Assembly (NCBI RefSeq): GCF_003385895.1
Contig: NZ_QRDQ01000008.1
Location: 554,354 to 618,353, forward strand
Source of the DNA: Flavobacterium cutihirudinis
GTDB lineage: Bacteria; Bacteroidota; Bacteroidia; Flavobacteriales; Flavobacteriaceae
DNA: 64,000 bases
Direction: 5' to 3'
Shown here: positions 8,352 to 17,672 of the stretch, in pieces
How positions within the stretch are numbered: position 1 is the first letter of the stretch
Layout: every line of letters starts with the position of its first letter
Made by a program: the position numbers and the translations under genes
The notes under the pieces: model-generated
Told to the model about the DNA's origin: nothing
Database searches by the model: none
Seen by the model: the letters and a program-made list of their open reading frames with translations, nothing else

Positions 8352-8999
8352 TTTACTTCCATAGGCAAGATCACCTGCATCTCCGAGTCCGGGAATAATA
8401 TAATTTTTCTCATTTAGTTTTTCGTCTAAGGCGGCGATCCACAAATGACAATTTTCTGGTAAGTGCTTTTCAAGATGAGCAACTCCTTCCGGTGCAGCGA
8501 TTACTACTACAATATGAAATTCTGCCGGAGAAGCATTTTGAAGCAATTTTTCGTGAACAGCAACAATCGATTGACCTGTCGCCAACATTGGATCAAGAAG
8601 TAAAACCGTTTTATTATTTAAGTTAGAAATCGCCTGATATTCAACTAAAATTTCAAACTCATCATCATTATTTGGATGATATCTACAGGCCGAAACAAAA
8701 CTGTTTTCGGCATGATCAAAATAATTTAGAAAACCATTATGAAGCGGCAATCCCGCTCTTAAAATGGGACAAAGAACCAAATCGGTTTCAATTTCGGTTG
8801 TTTTTTTGATGCCAAGTGGTGTCTGAATTTCTACCGTTTTATAAGGTAAAATTTTGCTCAGTTCATACGCCATAATTTCGCCGATACGCTCAATATTTCT
8901 TCGAAAGCGCATACTGTCATTTTGCACATTTACATTTCTAATTTGACCAAGAAAGTGATTTAGAACGCTGTTGTTTTCGGATATATAATGAATTTTCAT
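8346..8999 (-). CDS. upp: Uracil phosphoribosyltransferase
   Basis: 217 residues. The PRPP-binding motif LLDPMLATGQS lies near residues 134-144, CPILRAGLPLH near 77, and the C-terminal GLGDAGDLAYGS binds uracil. The enzyme salvages uracil to UMP with PRPP in the cytoplasm. Length and motifs are canonical. The gene is tail-to-tail with the DUF6427-like gene (six-base overlap) and head-to-head with the DUF4254 gene. Confidence 0.97.
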   Translation of the reverse strand: MKIHYISENNSVLNHFLGQIRNVNVQNDSMRFRRNIERIGEIMAYELSKILPYKTVEIQTPLGIKKTTEIETDLVLCPILRAGLPLHNGFLNYFDHAENSFVSACRYHPNNDDEFEILVEYQAISNLNNKTVLLLDPMLATGQSIVAVHEKLLQNASPAEFHIVVVIAAPEGVAHLEKHLPENCHLWIAALDEKLNEKNYIIPGLGDAGDLAYGSKL

Positions 9000-9081
9000 A
9001 GCGAAGATTTAATTTATTAACAAAGAAAAGTTTTAAAACGAAAAATAATTGCTTTTTTTCTCCGTATAAAAGTATAAAAAG

Positions 9082-9089
9082 TATCTTTG
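9082..9089 (+). promoter_or_regulatory. Candidate -7 box TATCTTTG for the DUF4254/glycosyltransferase pair
   Basis: TATCTTTG fits TAnnTTTG and ends 20 bases before the ATG at 9110. Confidence 0.5.
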
Positions 9090-9109
9090 TAACTCTAATA
9101 ATTAAAGAC

Positions 9110-9715
9110 ATGTTTTCAAAATTAGCATATTCAGTTTTCGAACAAAGTATCAAGGATTATCATCAATTTGATAATGTTGATCAGCCAATAAATAATCCTT
9201 ACCCAAAGGATAAATTCGAGCATTTATTATATCTAAAAAACTGGATTGACACTGTTCAATGGCATTTTGAAGATATTATTCGTGATCCGCAAATTGATCC
9301 GGTTGCAGCATTAACTTTAAAAAGAAGAATCGATGCTTCTAATCAGGAAAGAACGGATATGGTTGAATATATTGATAGTTACTTTTTGCAAAAATACAGT
9401 CATATAAAAGCAAAAGATGGAGCAAAAATCAATTCTGAAAGTCCAGCTTGGGCATTTGACAGATTATCGATTTTGGCTTTAAAAATTTATCACATGCACG
9501 AAGAAGCTACACGTGCTGAGGCTTCACAAGAACACAGAGATAAATGTCAGGAAAAACTAAATATTCTTTTAGAACAAAGAACAGATTTATCTACAGCAAT
9601 TGAAGAGTTATTGACCGATATCGAAAATGGTGATAAATTCATGAAAGTGTACAAACAAATGAAAATGTACAACGACGATGATTTGAACCCGGTTTTATAT
9701 CAAAATAAAAAATAA
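9110..9715 (+). CDS. DUF4254-family protein
   Basis: 201 residues, soluble and mostly helical, with no signal peptide. The motifs LKNWIDTVQWHFEDIIRDP and RRIDASNQERTDMVEYID match the DUF4254 family of Bacteroidota, which usually precedes a family 9 glycosyltransferase gene. Here the gap to that gene is one base, so the two are an operon. The conserved charged helices suggest a role in LPS core synthesis together with the transferase, but no biochemical activity is known to me. Confidence 0.75.
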   Translation: MFSKLAYSVFEQSIKDYHQFDNVDQPINNPYPKDKFEHLLYLKNWIDTVQWHFEDIIRDPQIDPVAALTLKRRIDASNQERTDMVEYIDSYFLQKYSHIKAKDGAKINSESPAWAFDRLSILALKIYHMHEEATRAEASQEHRDKCQEKLNILLEQRTDLSTAIEELLTDIENGDKFMKVYKQMKMYNDDDLNPVLYQNKK

Positions 9716-9716
9716 T

Positions 9717-10763
9717 TTGGCCGACTTGTCTACCAAAATTAAACACATAGCCGTCATGAGACTATCCGCAATGGGAGATGTCGCCATGACGGTTCCTGTT
9801 TTACGAGCGTTTGTAAAACAGTATCCTGATGTTAAACTGACCGTAATTTCGCGACCATTTTTTAAGCCTTTTTTTGAAGGAATTCCAAATCTTGAATTTT
9901 TTGCTTTTGATGAAAAAGAAAGACACAAAGGTTTTCCAGGACTTTTAAGATTGTTTAAAGATTTAAAACAGCTTGAAATTGATGCATTTGCAGATCTTCA
10001 TAATGTTTTGCGATCTAAAGTTGTGAGTTTGCTTTTCGCTTTAAGCGGAAAAAAAAGAGCCACGGTTGATAAAGGCCGAGAAGGAAAGAAAGAATTAACC
10101 CGCGCCGAAAACAAGATTTTCAAACAATTGCCAACCATGTTTGAAAGACATGCAAAAGTGTTTGAAGAATTGGGTTTCCCTCTGAATTTATCCCAACCGG
10201 AATTTCCTAAAAAAGCAGTTTTAAGTGCCGAAATTACCGATTTAGTTGGTGAAAATTACCAAAAATTAATCGGAATCGCGCCTTTTGCTCAGTATGATTC
10301 TAAGGTTTATCCTTTGGATTTAATGAAAGAGGTAATTTCGAAATTGGCAGAAAATAAAGAATATACTATTCTGCTTTTTGGAGGCGGAAAAAAGGAAATC
10401 GAAATTTTAGATTCACTTTCTGAGCCTTTTAAAAATGTAATAAACGTAGCTGGTAAAATTAAGTTTCAACAGGAATTAAAACTAATTAGCAATCTGGATA
10501 TAATGCTTTCCATGGACTCTGGAAACGCACATATTGCTGCAATGTTAGGAGTAAAAGTAATTACGCTTTGGGGCGCGACACACCCATACGCGGGATTTTT
10601 ACCATTTAATCAGAGTTTAGAAAACGCTTTAACTTCTGACCGAAATAAATATCCAAAACTGCCAACATCAGTTTACGGAAATAAAATCGTTGAAGGTTAC
10701 GAAGATGCCATGCGAACGATTTCTCCAAAGAAAATATTTAATACTATTCAGTCTCAGTTATAG
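9717..10763 (+). CDS. Family 9 glycosyltransferase (heptosyltransferase-like)
   Basis: About 348 residues of the GT9 family. Typical strands are IAVMRLSAMGDVAMTVPVLRAF, ADLHNVLRSKV, IGIAPFAQYDSKVYP, FGGGKKEIE and the donor site SMDSGNAHIAAMLGVKVITLWGATHP. The family transfers heptose or related sugars to LPS inner core at the cytoplasmic face. No ATG occurs before the conserved region; TTG at 9717 (one base after the upstream stop) or TTG at 9726 are both plausible starts, and an ATG at 9755 would cut into the first strand. It is cotranscribed with the DUF4254 gene and followed by a strong hairpin. Confidence 0.83.
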   Translation: MADLSTKIKHIAVMRLSAMGDVAMTVPVLRAFVKQYPDVKLTVISRPFFKPFFEGIPNLEFFAFDEKERHKGFPGLLRLFKDLKQLEIDAFADLHNVLRSKVVSLLFALSGKKRATVDKGREGKKELTRAENKIFKQLPTMFERHAKVFEELGFPLNLSQPEFPKKAVLSAEITDLVGENYQKLIGIAPFAQYDSKVYPLDLMKEVISKLAENKEYTILLFGGGKKEIEILDSLSEPFKNVINVAGKIKFQQELKLISNLDIMLSMDSGNAHIAAMLGVKVITLWGATHPYAGFLPFNQSLENALTSDRNKYPKLPTSVYGNKIVEGYEDAMRTISPKKIFNTIQSQL

Positions 10764-10780
10764 TAGAAAATCCAAAAAAT

Positions 10781-10824
10781 AAAAATTCCAAATTCCAATA
10801 GTAAAGTTGGAATTTGGAATTTTT
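10781..10824. terminator. Palindromic terminator with 18-base arms
   Basis: AAAAATTCCAAATTCCAA (10781-10798) pairs perfectly with TTGGAATTTGGAATTTTT (10807-10824) around an eight-base loop, between convergent genes. It can work on both strands. A related hairpin lies at 11477-11519. Confidence 0.8.
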
Positions 10825-10844
10825 TAATTGGAATTTAGAATCTT

Positions 10845-11240
10845 TTATAAATTAAGTAAAAGGTAACCCATTGCTTTCTTTTTCTTTCTATCGACTACAA
10901 TTTCAACAAAACGGTTTTCTTGTTCAGTAACAAGTAAAACATGTTCAAAATCATTAGTTGAATTTCTGTAAACTTTGTGTATCAATTCAGATTCTTTGAT
11001 TTTATTCGATAAAATTTTGGCTGCTTTTAATTCACTTACGTAAGGCCAAATATTAAAAAAATTATCATTAGCAAGTGGTATTTCTTTCATTTCTTCACGC
11101 ATAGAAGAATAGTTTTCTTTTGAAAGAAGTTTAGGAGCTTTTCTATTTCTTCTTTTTTTAATTACGAAATAAACCACAATAAAAGAGGATATTACAAAAA
11201 GTAATATAAACGTTAGACGGAGGTAGTGATGCATTGCCAT
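10845..11240 (-). CDS. Uncharacterised single-pass membrane protein
   Basis: 131 residues. One N-terminal membrane helix (about residues 7-27) is followed by a very basic stretch (KKRRNRK), so the remainder probably stays in the cytoplasm by the positive-inside rule. The C-terminal 70 residues look like a small alpha/beta domain ending in VDRKKKKAMGYLLLNL. I do not recognise a family. It is monocistronic and enclosed by two related palindromic terminators. Confidence 0.6.
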   Translation of the reverse strand: MAMHHYLRLTFILLFVISSFIVVYFVIKKRRNRKAPKLLSKENYSSMREEMKEIPLANDNFFNIWPYVSELKAAKILSNKIKESELIHKVYRNSTNDFEHVLLVTEQENRFVEIVVDRKKKKAMGYLLLNL

Positions 11241-11476
11241 AATATTGAAAGTTTTAAAAACGTGTTGACAATAAAATATAATCTTAGAAAACCTTTCTTC
11301 GAGATAAAGAAGAATTTATAAATCTAAGCATGTACTAATTTACTAAATTTTAATCGTATTTCTTAAAAAAATCTTAAATATTTAGATGCTTTTTTATAGA
11401 TTATTTAAAATGGTTTTTGAAGTGAAAATTGTATTTCGATAATTTTAAACACCAAAAAAAGAAAGAATCTCACAAA

Positions 11477-11519
11477 AAAAATTCCAAATCCCAATAGAAA
11501 ATTGGAATTTGGAATTTTA
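11477..11519. terminator. Second ATTCCAAAT-type hairpin
   Basis: ATTCCAAATCCCAAT (11481-11495) pairs with ATTGGAATTTGGAAT (11501-11515), one mismatch, in an A/T-rich surrounding that ends in TTTTA on the + strand and a run of T on the minus strand. The core is nearly the same as the 10781-10824 hairpin. The 11241-11539 gap contains nothing else that I can identify. Confidence 0.7.
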
Positions 11520-11539
11520 TATTTTGGAGTTTTTAACGA

Positions 11540-12592
11540 TTATACATCGTCGTAATCAACATAAATAGTATCCGAAGTTGGGTGCGCCTGGCAAGTTAAA
11601 ATTAAACCCTCTGCAATTTCACCATCTGTTAAAATTGAATTTTTAGTCATTTCTGCAGAACCAGCTGTAACACGTCCTAAACAGCTGCTGCAAATTCCGC
11701 CTTGGCAAGAATATGGAGCGTCAACGCCTTGTTTTAGAGCTGCATCGAGAATAGTCTGTTTTTTAGACATTTCGAAAGTAACTTCTTCATCATCAACTAA
11801 AACCGTAATTTTTGTATGTCCTTCCTGAGAACCCTGAATTACATGTTCTTCAGACGAAGATGTAAAAAGCTCAAACTTAATTGCTGATTCTTTTACATTT
11901 TTTTCTTTTAAAATATTCGAAACTGTGTTGATCATTTCTTCCGGACCACACAAATAGAACTTATCAAATTGAAGTTCTTTATGTTTGTTGTTCAAAACAA
12001 AATTCACTGCAGATTTGTCAATTCGTCCAAATAAAGCATTTTCGGCTTTAGCCTGACTAAACACATAATGAACAAAAAAACGACCAACATATTGCAGTTG
12101 TAAATCATGTAATTCTTGGTGAAAAATAGTAGCGTCAGGAGTTTTATTTCCGTAAACTAATACAAATGAACTTTTTGGCTCACTTTTTAAAACCGATTTT
12201 ATAATCGAAAGTACTGGAGTAATTCCGCTTCCTGCTACAAAAGCCGCATAATTTTTTTGTCTTTCAGCATCAGGTTCAAAAGTAAATTTTCCTTCCGGAT
12301 GACCCACTTCAAGAACATCTCCTGCTTTTAGTTTGGTATTAGCAAACTGAGAAAACAAACCATTTTTAACCGCTTTTACCGCAATTCTTAGCTCACCGCT
12401 TTCTGGGGAAGAACAAATAGAATATGCTCTTCTTATCTCTTGATTGTCAAGAGTTAATTTTAAATTTATATATTGACCAGCTATAAATCTATAGTCTGGT
12501 TTTAATTCTTCAGGAACATTAAAAAGTACCGAAACAGCATCGGCAGTTTCTCTTTTTACCTCTTTAATTATAAGTTTTAAGAATGAAGGCAT
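11540..12592 (-). CDS. FAD/NADP reductase fused to a 2Fe-2S ferredoxin (PaaE-like)
   Basis: 350 residues. The N-terminal FNR module has the flavin motif RRAYSICSSP (about residues 54-63) and the NAD(P) motif FVAGSGITPVLSIIKS near 115, with YLCGPEEMI near 218. The C-terminal 90 residues are a plant-type ferredoxin with PYSCQGGICSSCLGRV and a last Cys in LILTCQAHP. The family passes electrons from NADPH to an oxygenase; PaaE serves phenylacetyl-CoA epoxidase. No paaABCD genes are nearby, so that specific role is not supported, and a general ferredoxin-NADP reductase role is an alternative. The complement of 12608-12615, TACTTTTG, is a good -7 box 16 bases before the ATG. Confidence 0.88.
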   Translation of the reverse strand: MPSFLKLIIKEVKRETADAVSVLFNVPEELKPDYRFIAGQYINLKLTLDNQEIRRAYSICSSPESGELRIAVKAVKNGLFSQFANTKLKAGDVLEVGHPEGKFTFEPDAERQKNYAAFVAGSGITPVLSIIKSVLKSEPKSSFVLVYGNKTPDATIFHQELHDLQLQYVGRFFVHYVFSQAKAENALFGRIDKSAVNFVLNNKHKELQFDKFYLCGPEEMINTVSNILKEKNVKESAIKFELFTSSSEEHVIQGSQEGHTKITVLVDDEEVTFEMSKKQTILDAALKQGVDAPYSCQGGICSSCLGRVTAGSAEMTKNSILTDGEIAEGLILTCQAHPTSDTIYVDYDDV

Positions 12593-12607
12593 GATTTAAT
12601 TTTTTTG

Positions 12608-12615
12608 CAAAAGTA
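12608..12615 (-). promoter_or_regulatory. Candidate -7 box TACTTTTG for the reductase gene
   Basis: Complement of 12608-12615 fits TAnnTTTG, 16 bases before the ATG at 12592. Confidence 0.5.
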
Positions 12616-12678
12616 GCAAACCATAAGTAATTGACGCTTACTAAAATATTTTTTTTAACTTTTTTTGTAACGTTTTCC

Positions 12679-12686
12679 TACATTTG
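12679..12686 (+). promoter_or_regulatory. Candidate -7 box TACATTTG for the ABC pair
   Basis: TACATTTG fits TAnnTTTG, 34 bases before the ATG at 12721. The region 12593-12720 thus holds two divergent promoters. Confidence 0.5.
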
Positions 12687-12720
12687 ATCTCTTACTACGA
12701 AAATTAAAACCAAAATAACC

Positions 12721-14181
12721 ATGATTAAGAAGTTTATTTATCTCGAATGGAAAGCCTTTACAAGATCAGCATCTTTTGGTAAGAATCTGGCAATGAAAAT
12801 TTTAATAGGTTTTATAATGCTTTATTTTTCATTAATTTTTATTGCAATGGGCGTTGGCGCATTTTATATTTTAAAAGAGATGAAGCTGGAACCTTTGGTA
12901 ACGGTGAATAAATTTTTGATTTATTATTTCATTGCTGATTTAGTAATGAGATTGTTATTGCAATCTATTCCGGTTTTAAATATCAAACCGTTATTGGTTT
13001 TGCCTTTTAAACGACCAACAATTGTCCATTTTTCTTTAGGAAAAACGGCTTTGTCTTTTTTTAACTGGATTCACGGATTGTTTTTCATTCCGTTTTCGGT
13101 TGTTCTTTTTATAGAAGGTTATGATATTGCTGGAATTACGTTCTGGCTTCTGGCAATTTTTTCGTTGATATACATCAATAATTTTTTAAATATTATTTTA
13201 ACCAATATAGATCGCTTATTTGTTGTTTTTGTTGGGATTGCCATTGTTTTGGGAGCTGCTCAATATTATGATTTATTTGATATTACCGCTTTTTTAACAC
13301 CGATTTTTCATGGTTTTTATACTATAAAAGGATTATTTTTAATTCCGTTTCTAGTATTAATTGGACTTTATATTTTCAGTTTCCGATACTTAAAGGATAA
13401 TTTATTTATCGATGCAGGTCTTTCACAAAAAGTAGATATAGCAACAACCGAAAACCTTTCCTGGCTGAATCAGTTTGGGACATTGGGTACTTTCCTTAAA
13501 AATGATATTAAATTAATCAAGAGAAATAAAAGATCAAAGACAACTATCGTAATGAGTTTTCTTTTTCTCTTTTATGGTCTTATATTTTTTGGAAACACAC
13601 ATCAACCCGTTGCAATGCAAATTTTTGCGGGAATTTTTGTTTCTGGAGGTTTTTTGTTTGTATTTGGTCAGTTCGTACCAAGTTGGGACAGTTCCTATTA
13701 TCAGTTAATGATGACTCAAAATATTCCGTACAGAGGTTATATTACTTCAAAATGGTGGTTGATCGTTATTGGCACTTTTGTTTCTACAATTTTGGCTTCG
13801 TTTTATCTTTTTTACGGGCTCGAAGTTTACTTAACAATTGTAGTTGGAGCAATTTACAATATTGGAGTTAATTCACATTTGGTTCTTTTGGGCGGTGCAT
13901 TTACAAAAACACCAATCGATTTGAACAGTGGAGGCGGGGCTTTTGGAGATAAAAAAGCTTTTAATGTAAATGCAATGTTACTCTCGTTGCCAAAAATTTT
14001 CCTGCCTGTATTACTTTATGGAATTGGTCTTTATTTTGACAACAAAAACCTTGGTCTTGCATTAGTTGCAATAGCTGGTATTTTGGGTTTTGTTTTTAAA
14101 GAAAAGGTTTTTTCATTGATAGAAAAAATATACAAAAGAGAAAAGTACAGTACTATAAATGCTTATAAACAAAAAAGTTAA
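12721..14181 (+). CDS. ABC transporter permease-like membrane protein (DUF5687 type)
   Basis: 486 residues with about eleven hydrophobic helices and an N-terminus reading MIKKFIYLEWKAFTRS, characteristic of the DUF5687 family of Bacteroidota. The arrangement resembles ABC-2 permeases that move lipids or peptides. The ABC ATPase gene follows 90 bases downstream, so the two should form an exporter. The loop with NSGGGAFGDKKAFNVNA near residue 410 is a family hallmark as I remember it. The substrate is unknown. Confidence 0.75.
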   Translation: MIKKFIYLEWKAFTRSASFGKNLAMKILIGFIMLYFSLIFIAMGVGAFYILKEMKLEPLVTVNKFLIYYFIADLVMRLLLQSIPVLNIKPLLVLPFKRPTIVHFSLGKTALSFFNWIHGLFFIPFSVVLFIEGYDIAGITFWLLAIFSLIYINNFLNIILTNIDRLFVVFVGIAIVLGAAQYYDLFDITAFLTPIFHGFYTIKGLFLIPFLVLIGLYIFSFRYLKDNLFIDAGLSQKVDIATTENLSWLNQFGTLGTFLKNDIKLIKRNKRSKTTIVMSFLFLFYGLIFFGNTHQPVAMQIFAGIFVSGGFLFVFGQFVPSWDSSYYQLMMTQNIPYRGYITSKWWLIVIGTFVSTILASFYLFYGLEVYLTIVVGAIYNIGVNSHLVLLGGAFTKTPIDLNSGGGAFGDKKAFNVNAMLLSLPKIFLPVLLYGIGLYFDNKNLGLALVAIAGILGFVFKEKVFSLIEKIYKREKYSTINAYKQKS

Positions 14182-14271
14182 TTGGATAATTTGCCAATTT
14201 TATAATGAGATAATTCATCTTATTAGAACACAAATTAACGATTAAACAAATCAACAATTAAACTAAAGAAA

Positions 14272-14967
14272 ATGATACAAGTAAGTCAACTTTCAAAAAA
14301 ATATAACGAAACTACAGTTTTAAATATCAGCAATCTTGAAATTCCGAAAGGGCAGAGTTTTGGATTGGTTGGAAATAATGGTGCTGGGAAAACCACTTTT
14401 TTCAGTTTGCTTTTAGATCTTATTCAGCCAACAACTGGGTATATAAAAAATAATGATATTCAGGTAAATAGTAATGAAAACTGGAAATCTTTCACTGGTT
14501 CCTTTTTAGACGAGAGCTTCCTTATTGGTTATCTGACTCCGGAAGAGTATTTTTATTTTATTGGCGATTTACATCATCAGAATAAAGCTGATATCGATGT
14601 ATTGTTAGCAAAGTACGAGGAGTTTTTTAACGGAGAGATTTTAAAAAACAAAAAATACCTGCGCGATTTATCCAAAGGAAATCAAAAGAAGGTTGGAATT
14701 ATTGCAACCTTAATTGGTAATCCTGAAGTGATAATTTTAGATGAGCCTTTTGCAAATTTAGATCCGACTACTGTAAGCCGTTTGAAGAAAATTATTAAAG
14801 AATTAGCAGAAGATCCAAATATTACCGTTCTGGTTTCAAGTCATGATTTACAGCATACTGTCGAAGTTTGCGACCGCATTGTTGCACTGAATAAAGGTGA
14901 AATAGTGAAGGATATTCAGACCTCAAAAGAAACCTTGCAAGAGCTTGAATCGTTTTTTGCCGTATAA
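14272..14967 (+). CDS. ABC transporter ATP-binding protein
   Basis: 231 residues. Walker A GNNGAGKTT (residues 36-44), signature LSKGNQKKVG near 138, Walker B VIILDEPFANLDP near 160 and the H-loop SSHDLQH near 195. The signature has SKGNQ instead of SGGQ, common in ABC-2 importers/exporters of this subclass. It most likely energises the DUF5687 permease encoded just upstream. No third component is encoded nearby. Confidence 0.92.
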   Translation: MIQVSQLSKKYNETTVLNISNLEIPKGQSFGLVGNNGAGKTTFFSLLLDLIQPTTGYIKNNDIQVNSNENWKSFTGSFLDESFLIGYLTPEEYFYFIGDLHHQNKADIDVLLAKYEEFFNGEILKNKKYLRDLSKGNQKKVGIIATLIGNPEVIILDEPFANLDPTTVSRLKKIIKELAEDPNITVLVSSHDLQHTVEVCDRIVALNKGEIVKDIQTSKETLQELESFFAV

Positions 14968-15053
14968 GGTTCTATATTTCAAAAAAAGCGTATTTTTACA
15001 AGTCTTTATACTAAAAATGCCTTTTAGAAGTTTATGCTTTAAAATCAGTTCTA

Positions 15054-17669
15054 TTGAAAAAGAATACTCTTAAATATAGTTTTTTTCTTATCTTTTTATT
15101 CTTTTTGATAGCTTGTTCTACCAAGAAAAATACTTTTTTGTCTAGAAATTCACATGCGCTGAGTACAAAATATAACATTTTGTATAACGGTGGAATTGCT
15201 CTTGACAAAGGTCTAAAATCTATTCAGGCAAACAATCAGGATAACTTCTGGAAAATGCTGCCTATAGAAAAAATGCAGTTCGATGAGAATTTTTCAGAAG
15301 GAGAAAAAACAAAAAATCCTGATTTTGAATTAGCCGAAACCAAAGCGACAAAAGCCATTCAAAAACATTCAATGAACATTGGCGGACGCGAAAAAAACTA
15401 TCAGATTGATGAAGCGTATCTGATGCTTGGAAAAGCCAGATATTACGACCAGCGTTTTATCCCGGCTTTAGAAGCCTTCAATTATATTTTATATAAATAT
15501 CCTAACAGCAGTAATATTCATACAGCAAAAATCTGGCGCGAAAAAACAAATATGCGTTTAGGAAATGATGCTGTGGTGGTAAAAAACATCAATCTCTTAT
15601 TAAAGAAAGCAGATTTAAACAAGCAAACTTTCTCAGATGCAAATGCATTGTTGGCTGAAGCTTTTTTGAATTTGGAACAAAGAGATAGTGCAATTGCAAA
15701 ACTTAGAGTTGCTGAAGAATTTTCGAGAATAAATGAAGACCGCGCGCGCTATCGATTTATTTTGGGACAAATGTATCAGGAAGATAATAAAAGAGATAGT
15801 GCCATCTATTATTATGATGCCGTAATTGATATGAATCGAAAAGCGGATCGAAAGTACATGATGCAGGCTTACGCCAAAAAAGCACAGATGTTTAATTACG
15901 AAAACGGAAATCACGATATGTTTGTAGAAACTTATAACAAACTGGTTGATGATCGCGAAAACCGCCCGTATTATGATATTCTTTTTTATGAAATGGGAGT
16001 GTTTTTTGATAAAAACAAAGAACAGGAAAATGCTTTGGAATTTTATAATTTATCGCTGGGCCGAAAGTCTAAAGATCCTTATTTGGTAGCGTCTGCGTAT
16101 CGAAATATTGGAAATATGTATTTCAAAAATACAGATTATACAATGGCGGCCAAATATTATGATAGTACTTTGGTTAAACTAAATCCGAAAACCCGAGAGT
16201 TTGCCTTCATTGAAAAAAACCGAAAAAACTTAGATAATGTTATTAAATATGAGGCAATTGCTAAGCGAAATGATAGTATTATAAAAGTTAAAGGTTTGCC
16301 GGACGAAGAGCGTAAAGCTTATTTTGAAGGTTATATCGCAGAGCTTAAAAGGAAAGATGAGGCAAAACGAATTTCTGAAGAAAAAGAAAAAGAGCGACTT
16401 GCCAATATTGACCGAAATACAAATACCGATAATATGCCAACAACTTTGAACCCGCAAACACCCGGGAAAAATGATTTGGCTTTAGGACCACCGTTAAATC
16501 CGTCTATGGGTGGCGATGCGGCAAGTACTTTCTATTTTTATAATCCTACAACAGTAGCATATGGAAAACTGCAGTTCAGAAAAATGTGGGGCAACAGAGC
16601 TTTGGTTGGTAACTGGAGATTAGCATCTTCAAAATCAATTGCCAATGCGGCTTTAAAAGATTCTATAGCAGCTCGCCAGGATTCGATAAATGCATTGAGA
16701 GATACTATAGTTGAACCAAAATATACAACAGAATTCTACGAAAAGCAATTGCCTACAAGTCAGCTCGTGATGGACAGCATTGGGAAAGAACGTAATTTTG
16801 CTTACTACCAGTTAGGACTTATATATAAGGAGAAATTCAAAGAATACAATTTAGCAAGTGATAAATTGGAGCAGCTGCTACAAAACAAACCTGAGGAAAA
16901 ATTGATTTTACCTTCGATGTACAATTTGTATAAAATTTATGAAATTACAAATCCGGCGCGTGCAGAAAGAATCAAATCTGATATAACGGCAAATTATCCA
17001 AAATCGAGGTATGCACTGATTTTAAATAATACCAATACAGAAGATTTAGTAACAGCAGATAAGGAATATCGAAAATGGTTCAAAATTTATGAACAGGGAG
17101 ATTACAATACTATTTTAGACAATATTGACAATCTGATCAATCAGTATGCGGGTGAAGATATTGTTTCTAAATATGAATTGCTTAAAGCCAATGCTTTAGG
17201 AAAAGTAAATGGTCTGGCCGCTTATAAAAAAGGACTTGAAGCAGTTGCCGATAATTATCCGAATAGTGAGGAAGGAAAAAATGCACGTGAAATTCTGGAG
17301 AAACAAATTCCTGGTTTAGAAAAACTTGATTTTACGACAGTTGACACTAAAAACTGGAAAATTATATATCCTGTTTCTAATTCTGATACTAAAACGGTTA
17401 AAAAAATTGAAGAGGCATTAAAGGTTTATATGTTGGTTGAAAATTATGAGCGACTAACAACTTCTTATGACAAATACAATAAAACAGAAAGTTTTGTAGT
17501 TATTCATGGTTTAAAATCGGAGGCTTATGCCAGAGACGTTTCAGGCGTTTTAAGAGATGATAAAAAATATAAAATTTCGAATCCGGCAATTATCATTTCA
17601 AGTGATAATTATTCGATAGTTCAAATCAAAAAAAATATTGAAGCTTATACGGCGCCAAAAACCCCATAA
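15054..17669 (+). CDS. sprE: Gliding/type IX secretion TPR lipoprotein SprE (PorW)
   Basis: 871 residues. The signal ends in a lipobox, FFLIACSTKK (Cys22), so the mature protein is a lipoprotein. TPR-like helices run through the middle: YQIDEAYLMLGKARYYDQRFIPALEAFNYI, AIAKLRVAEEF, YLVASAYRNIGNMYF. A charged coiled coil lies at about 400-450 (ERKAYFEGYIAELKRKDEAKR), and a Bacteroidota-specific tail ends the protein. Length, lipobox, TPRs and position before a bactofilin and atp genes fit SprE of F. johnsoniae, needed for gliding and type IX secretion; PorW is the Porphyromonas counterpart. The start codon is TTG. The bactofilin gene follows after three bases. Confidence 0.85.
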   Translation: MKKNTLKYSFFLIFLFFLIACSTKKNTFLSRNSHALSTKYNILYNGGIALDKGLKSIQANNQDNFWKMLPIEKMQFDENFSEGEKTKNPDFELAETKATKAIQKHSMNIGGREKNYQIDEAYLMLGKARYYDQRFIPALEAFNYILYKYPNSSNIHTAKIWREKTNMRLGNDAVVVKNINLLLKKADLNKQTFSDANALLAEAFLNLEQRDSAIAKLRVAEEFSRINEDRARYRFILGQMYQEDNKRDSAIYYYDAVIDMNRKADRKYMMQAYAKKAQMFNYENGNHDMFVETYNKLVDDRENRPYYDILFYEMGVFFDKNKEQENALEFYNLSLGRKSKDPYLVASAYRNIGNMYFKNTDYTMAAKYYDSTLVKLNPKTREFAFIEKNRKNLDNVIKYEAIAKRNDSIIKVKGLPDEERKAYFEGYIAELKRKDEAKRISEEKEKERLANIDRNTNTDNMPTTLNPQTPGKNDLALGPPLNPSMGGDAASTFYFYNPTTVAYGKLQFRKMWGNRALVGNWRLASSKSIANAALKDSIAARQDSINALRDTIVEPKYTTEFYEKQLPTSQLVMDSIGKERNFAYYQLGLIYKEKFKEYNLASDKLEQLLQNKPEEKLILPSMYNLYKIYEITNPARAERIKSDITANYPKSRYALILNNTNTEDLVTADKEYRKWFKIYEQGDYNTILDNIDNLINQYAGEDIVSKYELLKANALGKVNGLAAYKKGLEAVADNYPNSEEGKNAREILEKQIPGLEKLDFTTVDTKNWKIIYPVSNSDTKTVKKIEEALKVYMLVENYERLTTSYDKYNKTESFVVIHGLKSEAYARDVSGVLRDDKKYKISNPAIIISSDNYSIVQIKKNIEAYTAPKTP

Positions 17670-17672
17670 ATA

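Noticed and set aside
11540..12592. Phenylacetate degradation gene paaE
   Set aside because: Domain order fits, but no paaABCD or other paa genes are nearby, so the specific pathway is not supported.
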